Assembly: GCA_030525525.1 (NCBI GenBank)
Contig: JAUNEN010000012.1
Span: 1-56,498 of the forward strand
Reading direction: 5' to 3'
Source of the DNA: Erysipelotrichaceae bacterium
GTDB taxonomy: Bacteria; Bacillota_I; Bacilli_A; Erysipelotrichales; Erysipelotrichaceae
DNA length: 56,498 bases
Part shown: piece after piece, positions 52,498 to 56,498 of the stretch
How positions within the stretch are numbered: position 1 is the first letter of the stretch
Layout: each line of letters begins with the position of its first letter
Made by a program: the position numbers and the translations under genes
Notes under the pieces: model-generated
What the model was told of the DNA's origin: nothing
Seen by the model: the letters and a program-made list of their open reading frames with translations, nothing else
The model's database searches: none

Positions 52498-53349
52498 TCA
52501 GAAATCACATGTATCGGGATTGATATCAGCGAGTCCGTAATTTTTCATGACATCAAGATATTTCATATCTTCTTCGGAAATGGTGAAGTCAAAGACTTCG
52601 GGCAGACGTTCCATTTCTTTCAGATCGCTTCCCTGACATAAGGGAATGCAGTTTTTTTCGAGAAGATAGCGGATGCAGATCAGACGGGGAGTTGTATGAT
52701 ACTTTTCAGCAAATATCTTCAGCTCACGGCTGTTCAGGATTGCATCATGATCAGGCGGCAGGAATCCTTCTGTCTGAATGGCATGTTCATTAGCACAGTT
52801 GAAGTTCCCGTATGAAGGAAATCCGGGATACATCCGGATCTGATTAACCATCGGTGAAATATGTGCAACTTCAAGATAATGCTCGATGTGTCTTGCTTCG
52901 GAATTTGCAAGGCCGATCGCACGGACCTGACCGTTTTTATAGAGTGTTTCAACTGCTCTCCACGTATCAGCACTGTTCTGCTCGTAAATGTCTCTGAATT
53001 TGACAGGATTCGGCCAGTTGACAAGGTAAAGATCAGCATAATCCGTACCGACTCTGCGCAATGAATTTCTGCATGCACGCAATGCGGCATCATAGCCATG
53101 TTCAAGATTGCCGAGCTTCATGGTCAGAAAGAGCTCATATCTCGGTACACCGCAGTCCTCGATTGCTTTTCTGACTATTTTTTCAGATTCACCGTCCGCA
53201 GGAAGATCAAAATGTCTGAATCCGGCATTCACCGCCTGAATCATATTCTGATAGATACTTTCTTTATGATCCTTATCAACCCGATATCCAAACAGCGGTA
53301 TTTTGATGCCGTTATGCAATGTGATCATTTTGTCGGTAATTGCGTTCAT
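52498..53349 (-). CDS. aldo/keto reductase-fold protein lacking catalytic Tyr and His
   Basis: A 283-residue protein that clearly has the aldo/keto reductase barrel: LHNGIKIPLFGYRV, AGFRHFD, LTMKLGNLEHGYDAAL, DYADLYLV, VRAIGLANS, PMVNQIRMYP. In this family catalysis needs Asp, Tyr, Lys and His. Here Asp48 and Lys78 remain, but the Tyr position (DTAxxYxNE) is Gly53 and the His position (LIHWP) is Asn111. So it is probably not a normal reductase; it may bind cofactor as a sensor or have a new activity. GGAGGA before ATG 53349 sets the start over the in-frame ATG at 53364. Confidence 0.8.
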   Translation of the reverse strand: MNAITDKMITLHNGIKIPLFGYRVDKDHKESIYQNMIQAVNAGFRHFDLPADGESEKIVRKAIEDCGVPRYELFLTMKLGNLEHGYDAALRACRNSLRRVGTDYADLYLVNWPNPVKFRDIYEQNSADTWRAVETLYKNGQVRAIGLANSEARHIEHYLEVAHISPMVNQIRMYPGFPSYGNFNCANEHAIQTEGFLPPDHDAILNSRELKIFAEKYHTTPRLICIRYLLEKNCIPLCQGSDLKEMERLPEVFDFTISEEDMKYLDVMKNYGLADINPDTCDF

Positions 53350-53434
53350 CTGAATCCTCCGCATTCATTATATGTCATTACAGAAGAAAGTAAGTGAAAT
53401 TAGACTGAAAACTTTTTTGGATATTTTTAACGGT

Positions 53435-53450
53435 GTACACTACAGTGTAC
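53435..53450. promoter_or_regulatory. palindrome upstream of 46-residue ORF
   Basis: GTACACT (53435-53441) and AGTGTAC (53444-53450) are perfect complements around AC. It lies in the divergent region between the AKR-like gene and the small ORF and overlaps a possible -10 (TACACT). The form suits a TetR-family operator; no TetR gene is in the window. Confidence 0.55.
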
Positions 53451-53524
53451 TCGTGTTTTTTCCGAATGAGGCAGAATAAGAGTGCGGCTGAACAACAGGC
53501 CGGGAAGGAAAGAAGGTGATCAGA

Positions 53525-53665
53525 ATGTATGAATTTCTGAAAGATGCGATGAATGAGACTCACACCATTGATGTGGACATGCTGGATGAGGAACAGCTTT
53601 ACCGGAGGTTATCAGAAAGCTTCGACCTGATTAATATCCCGTATTCTGTCAGAAACAGCCGCTGA
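53525..53665 (+). CDS. 46-residue ORF
   Basis: A short ORF starting MYEFLKDAMNETHTIDVDML, with an amphipathic helical pattern and an acidic middle (DEEQLYRRLSESFDL). GAAGGTGA lies 6 bases before ATG 53525 and the region upstream holds a palindromic operator, so it is a plausible small regulated protein. No family recognised. The divergent AKR-like gene may share its control. Confidence 0.5.
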   Translation: MYEFLKDAMNETHTIDVDMLDEEQLYRRLSESFDLINIPYSVRNSR

Positions 53666-53777
53666 CATATAACATTCATCCCGTAAACTGTCAGTCAATC
53701 AAATCAGACGGGCTGCTTTTCTCCCCTGGCGGTCCGTCTGAAGAACTGACAAACTGACAAATATTTTAAAATAGTGC

Positions 53778-53806
53778 TTGCAAAAAGAAACAGTCAATTA
53801 TATAAT
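53778..53806 (+). promoter_or_regulatory. tRNA-Lys promoter
   Basis: TTGCAA (53778-53783), exact 17-base spacer, consensus TATAAT (53801-53806), ending 20 bases before the mature tRNA. Confidence 0.85.
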
Positions 53807-53826
53807 CATTGAGCAGACAAGGAAAT

Positions 53827-53902
53827 GACTTCTTAGCTCAGTTGGTAGAGCAACTGACTCTTAATCAGTGGGTCGAGGGTTCGAGTCCCTCAGAGGTCAC
53901 CA
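53827..53902 (+). tRNA. tRNA-Lys (anticodon CTT)
   Basis: A 76-base cloverleaf: 7-bp acceptor stem (GACTTCT with AGAGGTC), D-arm with AGCTCAGTTGGTAGAGC, anticodon arm ACTGA-CTCTTAA-TCAGT with anticodon CTT, T-arm GAGGGTTCGAGTCCCTC and encoded CCA. It reads AAG lysine codons. Its 3' end is a typical target for tyrosine integrases, and integrase and excisionase genes lie downstream. Confidence 0.97.
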
Positions 53903-53908
53903 TGAGAG

Positions 53909-53953
53909 AAAACGGCTTGATTGCTGATTGTTCAGTAAATAAGCCGTTTTTCT
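53909..53953 (+). terminator. tRNA-Lys terminator
   Basis: AAAACGGCTT (53909-53918) pairs with AAGCCGTTTT (53941-53950) around a 22-base loop, then T residues. Confidence 0.8.
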
Positions 53954-54036
53954 TGTGCTTTTGGCCTCTGTGAAGTCTGATAGCACAGATAATTCAGATA
54001 GTGATTGAAGCTGAAAATCATGGATTAATAAAACAG

Positions 54037-54058
54037 AAAGTTGTCAAAAAGTTGTCAA
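54037..54058 (+). repeat. tandem 11-base repeat
   Basis: AAAGTTGTCAA is repeated twice without a gap (54037-54047 and 54048-54058), just inside the element. It might be an arm-type integrase site, or chance. Confidence 0.35.
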
Positions 54059-54181
54059 AAGCAGATAAATTGTATACAACCTGGTTGTCAGAACCTGAAT
54101 GCCAGGAAACAGTCAATGTCGCAAGTAACCGATTGATCCTTTCTGATGGGATAGGGATGGTTATGTCTCTAAATCTATTAA

Positions 54182-54454
54182 CTATTCACCCAGTTCCTGC
54201 TCAATCTCATCTATGGTCGGCATGGAGCGTTTGTATTCTGCAGGGAGCAGATGAGACAGCTGATATTGAGATACTCCGATGGGCTCACTAGAGTTGTCAG
54301 TAGCGTACTGTGCAAGTACGTTGTCCTTTGTCTTGCAGATTAACAGTCCGACAGTTTTATTGTTGTCTTTCCTCAGAATTCGATCTACTGCCACAATATA
54401 TGTTCCAAGCTGCCCGATAAAGCCTGGTTCAAAATCAACAACCTTTGCTTTCAA
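54182..54454 (-). pseudogene. C-terminal fragment of a DUF1016 (YhcG-type) nuclease gene
   Basis: The 90-residue reading (DFEPGFIGQLGTYIVAVDRI, then TVGLLICKTKDNVLAQYA and EPIGVSQYQL) matches the end of the PDDEXK nuclease domain of DUF1016/YhcG proteins, which are normally ~350 residues. The N-terminal domain and the catalytic half, up to the expected E-x-K motif, are missing, and the only start is a TTG without a good site. It is a leftover of a defence- or restriction-associated gene in the element. Confidence 0.7.
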
Positions 54455-54472
54455 TGGCGGAGCAAACAGATA

Positions 54473-55288
54473 TCAGTCTCTGTACGGAAAGATTTCGATC
54501 TCACTGAATTCATCTGCATTTGGAAAAAACGCAAAATAGACTTCAAACGGTGAGTGTTTGATTGATTTATAGTAACAGTTTACAGCGTATTGATACTCAT
54601 CACGGCAGTTGAAAAAAATATAGTATCTGCGATAAAAAGGGCATTTAAATGCTTTTATTAGCAATTGATCGATATTTTGATTGGTTGTTAAAGCTACTTT
54701 GCCAATACTCTGGTGAACCATCCATGAAAAGCCCCAGATAATAACGTTTCCATTCCAGATATCGGATAGAATACCGTAAGGCGAATCGTTTTCTCGATTG
54801 TGAAAAGCAATATAGTTTTCAGGCATCGTATGAAATGCATCAGAATGAAGGACAGCTTCATCTAACATCAAAGGAAGAATGCTGTCTTCTTCAGGAATTT
54901 GAGTATTGTGATCAATATAATAAATAAATGTTTCATCATAATCAGATACATATTCATGACAATAAGCTTTGAATATTTTGGTGAACAATTCAATGGATTT
55001 TAAATCCAGATTTTGTTTGTCGCTTTTGCCAATCAAATGCATTACCTTGCTTGAGGCATTCATATTCTCAACAGTTATTGGCAGGAATGACAGTGAGTTA
55101 AGAAGATCTTCACTTTCAATACTTTCTTTTTTTGCAAGTTTATTAACTAATGTCATTGTAGGAATATCAAATTTGCCATTTACAATTCCTGTTATCGTTG
55201 TTGGTGAAACATCATAAAATTCAGCAGCTTGATTGTATGTCCATTTGTTTTCCGCAATCTTCCCGCGGATATACTCGGATAGCTTCAT
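54473..55288 (-). CDS. XRE-family repressor with novel C-terminal domain
   Basis: A 271-residue protein. Residues ~1-60 are a Cro/cI-type helix-turn-helix (YNQAAEFYDVSPTTITGIVNGKFDI). The remaining ~200 residues are aromatic-rich (FIYYIDHNTQ, NVIIWGFSWMVHQ, YRRYYIFFNC) and match no domain I know; they may sense a ligand or dimerise. A peptidase LexA-type cleavage domain is not evident. It faces the excisionase/integrase genes across a region with three operators, so it most likely represses excision. Its leader carries a CCCGGAT/ATCCGGG hairpin and a GGGGGGAAG site. Confidence 0.8.
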   Translation of the reverse strand: MKLSEYIRGKIAENKWTYNQAAEFYDVSPTTITGIVNGKFDIPTMTLVNKLAKKESIESEDLLNSLSFLPITVENMNASSKVMHLIGKSDKQNLDLKSIELFTKIFKAYCHEYVSDYDETFIYYIDHNTQIPEEDSILPLMLDEAVLHSDAFHTMPENYIAFHNRENDSPYGILSDIWNGNVIIWGFSWMVHQSIGKVALTTNQNIDQLLIKAFKCPFYRRYYIFFNCRDEYQYAVNCYYKSIKHSPFEVYFAFFPNADEFSEIEIFPYRD

Positions 55289-55372
55289 TTTTCTTCCCCC
55301 CCACCCCGGATGCCTTCCATAAATCCGGGACTAATGATTATCTGCATTTATAACTTTATCACAATTTGTATT

Positions 55373-55391
55373 ACAGTTATATATTTGTTAT
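55373..55391. promoter_or_regulatory. element operator 1
   Basis: ACAGTTATATATTTGTTAT differs from operator 2 at only two of 19 positions; its right half (TTGTTA) is weaker. It lies upstream of the excisionase promoter, toward the repressor gene. Confidence 0.65.
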
Positions 55392-55392
55392 A

Positions 55393-55420
55393 TTGACAAC
55401 AGTTTTATATCTGTTATGAT
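55393..55420 (+). promoter_or_regulatory. xis-int promoter
   Basis: TTGACA (55393-55398), 16-base spacer, TATGAT (55415-55420). Operator 2 fills the spacer. Confidence 0.8.
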
Positions 55421-55447
55421 TATTTTGATAACAGATATAAAACTGTT
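55398..55447. promoter_or_regulatory. element operators 2 and 3, 20-bp inverted repeat
   Basis: A 20-base arm at 55398-55417 is perfectly repeated in inverse orientation at 55428-55447 around a 10-base spacer. Each arm is itself an AACAG-N8-CTGTT palindrome, so the pair gives two operators, in the promoter and at its start site. Confidence 0.85.
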
Positions 55448-55500
55448 ACATTTCACTTGATTTCATTTGTTGTTTTCCGAATAAAGAACAGGAGGAAGTT

Positions 55501-55722
55501 ATGTCAAAGGCTATCAAGAAGGAAAACAGGTTGACGATTACTGTGAATGAAATGGCTGCGGAACTGGGAATTTCATATCCGCAGGCATGCCGTGTATTCC
55601 ATAGAATTATGGATGCATATGGTATCACACCGGATCGTCTGCCCAAACGCGGATGTATGTTCCGCAAGTATTACATGGATTACTACAATCTTACGGAAGC
55701 AGATTATGGAGGAACTGTCTGA
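55501..55722 (+). CDS. excisionase-like winged-helix protein
   Basis: A 73-residue basic protein with a helix-turn-helix (TVNEMAAELGISYPQACRVFHRI) and a basic C-terminal half (PKRGCMFRKYYMDYY). Size, context and overlap with an integrase gene indicate an excisionase (Xis) that directs element removal. It has a CAGGAGG site and its stop overlaps the integrase ATG. Confidence 0.8.
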   Translation: MSKAIKKENRLTITVNEMAAELGISYPQACRVFHRIMDAYGITPDRLPKRGCMFRKYYMDYYNLTEADYGGTV

Positions 55723-56498
55723 TGGCAGCCAGAAGAACTGATGGAAGGTATTCTACAACTGTTACAGTTCTGGATCCGAAAACCGGCGAGAAGAAAAAGA
55801 AGTATGTGTATGGAAAAACACGCCGCGAGCTGAATGCGAATATTGAGAAGGCCAGAAAGTCTTACAGTAATCAGGATACTCCGTTCAGGCAGGTGATTCA
55901 GGAATGGTATGCAAGCGCAAAAGCAGCATCATCAAACAACACTAAGAGAATGTACGACACTGCTATTGCTAAACTGGATCCGATCGCAAATATCCCTGTC
56001 GGAAAGATCACTGCGGCTGATCTGAATGAGATACTTCTCGATCTGGGGGAGAAAAAGAACCAGGCGCAGAAAGTTTATATGACAATGAATCAGATTTTCG
56101 AAATGGCGGTCTACATGGGGTATATTGACCGCAATCCATGCCGTTATCTTTCCAAGCCCAAATACAGATCTGCAGAGAAAAGAGTTGCTACGGAAGAAGA
56201 GAGAAAAGCGGCGGATATGACGGTGTTTACTCCGAGGGAGGCATTGTTTATGCGGCTGATCCGGAATTACGGGCTCCGCAAATCAGAAGCACTTGCAGTA
56301 CGCAGGCAATCCTTTGATTTTAAAGAAAACCGTCTTATTGTGGATACCGCTGTAGAATTCAGCTCGAATCAGGCAGGCAGAAAGGATCCAAAATCAAAGT
56401 CCGGATACAGGAAGATTCCGCTGCTGAACAAAGATATTGTCTTTTTCAAAAATGCCGTCAAAAGTGCAAAGCATGAGTATCTGTTTACAAACTATACA
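55722..56498 (+). CDS. int: tyrosine-type site-specific integrase, partial
   Basis: The first 259 codons of an integrase; the end lies beyond the window. An N-terminal arm-binding domain (basic, DGRYSTTVTV and KKKKYVYGKTRREL) is followed by a core-binding SAM-like domain (~60-150) and the start of the catalytic domain with the first Arg in NYGLRKSEALAVRR. The His-x-x-Arg and Tyr motifs are not reached. It probably integrates at the 3' end of the tRNA-Lys gene. The ATG overlaps the excisionase stop. Confidence 0.92.
   Translation, partial: MAARRTDGRYSTTVTVLDPKTGEKKKKYVYGKTRRELNANIEKARKSYSNQDTPFRQVIQEWYASAKAASSNNTKRMYDTAIAKLDPIANIPVGKITAADLNEILLDLGEKKNQAQKVYMTMNQIFEMAVYMGYIDRNPCRYLSKPKYRSAEKRVATEEERKAADMTVFTPREALFMRLIRNYGLRKSEALAVRRQSFDFKENRLIVDTAVEFSSNQAGRKDPKSKSGYRKIPLLNKDIVFFKNAVKSAKHEYLFTNYT

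Larger units (their letters stand above)
53903..56498 (+). mobile_element. left end of an integrated element at tRNA-Lys
   Basis: After the tRNA-Lys gene the window holds a nuclease-gene fragment, an XRE repressor, three operators, an excisionase gene and a tyrosine integrase gene that runs off the end. This is the standard integration module of a prophage or integrative element. The left border is placed at the tRNA 3' end, where the attachment core would be; a second copy of the tRNA end was not found in the window, so the other border lies beyond it. Base composition is more AT-rich than in the neighbouring chromosome, especially at 55320-55450. Confidence 0.6.

Noticed and set aside
53378-53563. 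61-residue minus-strand ORF
   Set aside because: It covers the palindrome and the start of the 46-residue ORF, with no ribosome binding site.
54001-54291. 96-residue plus-strand ORF after tRNA-Lys
   Set aside because: GTG start without ribosome site, low-complexity start, and it overlaps the DUF1016 fragment read from the other strand.
1-56498. CRISPR arrays, rRNA genes and insertion sequences
   Set aside because: No regularly spaced repeats, no rRNA-like stretch and no transposase-like ORF were seen.

Overview
The window looks like part of a low-to-mid GC Gram-positive (Firmicutes) chromosome, most likely an Erysipelotrichales relative. This is inferred from gene order and protein character, not from a search. 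The signs are the murA - rpmE - rpoD - prfA - prmC ... tsaC - glyA - upp cluster, the tilS - hpt - ftsH - hslO - dus cluster, strong AGGAGG-type ribosome binding sites, many short operons ending in U-tract hairpins, PTS sugar uptake, a class B sortase and a strictly anaerobic (class III) ribonucleotide reductase. The left ~53.8 kb is ordinary chromosome. The right ~2.6 kb, after a tRNA-Lys gene, is the left end of an integrated element.

Layout. 1-2.2 kb: end of a PTS EIIC gene, a small membrane protein, a MurR/RpiR regulator and a HAD phosphatase. 2.2-7.3 kb: murA, rpmE, primary sigma factor, release factor 1 and its methyltransferase, with an unassigned structured RNA candidate between rpmE and rpoD. 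7.3-16.7 kb: sortase B, hexapeptide-repeat protein, secreted GH3 lipoprotein, tsaC, glyA, a Cof-type HAD, a glycosyltransferase-like gene on the minus strand, upp, a DUF1146 protein and a polyprenyl-type GT2. 16.8-26 kb: a PemK/MazF-like gene translationally linked to tilS, then hpt, ftsH, a membrane protein, a GH2 glycosidase, hslO, dus and a YitT protein. 26-33 kb: patatin and esterase pair, MATE exporter with its own palindromic operator, an SseB-like gene, a broken SLH-domain gene and a large SNF2-family ATPase with an unrecognised N-terminal half. 33-38 kb: a complete trehalose module (TreR, EIIBCA, phosphotrehalase) with three TreR-like operators. 38-42.6 kb: a compact class III ribonucleotide reductase operon. 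43-46.9 kb: small acidic protein, EEP phosphatase, cytidylate-kinase-like protein, DIP1984-like protein, MFS transporter. 47-50.4 kb: copper homeostasis operon (csoR, copA, small HMA protein) with two CsoR-type operators. 50.4-52.4 kb: small basic ORF, two tandem hypB genes and hypA. 52.5-53.7 kb: an aldo/keto reductase-fold protein lacking two catalytic residues and a 46-residue ORF. 53.8-56.5 kb: tRNA-Lys, DUF1016 nuclease fragment, XRE repressor, excisionase and the start of a tyrosine integrase that runs off the window.

Most unusual content. The operon at 38.1-42.6 kb packs class III dNTP synthesis into three genes: a MarR DNA-binding domain fused to the radical-SAM activase NrdG, an NrdD reductase with a fused C-terminal CPNC glutaredoxin-like domain, and an adjacent thioredoxin-reductase-like flavoprotein lacking the usual NADPH-phosphate motif. 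I infer a self-contained, self-regulated, redoxin-driven reductase. Other points for a second look are the hairpin framing the PemK-like gene's ribosome binding site, the SNF2 protein's N-terminal half, the AKR pseudo-enzyme, the duplicated hypB without a hydrogenase in view, and the three-operator switch of the tRNA-Lys element.
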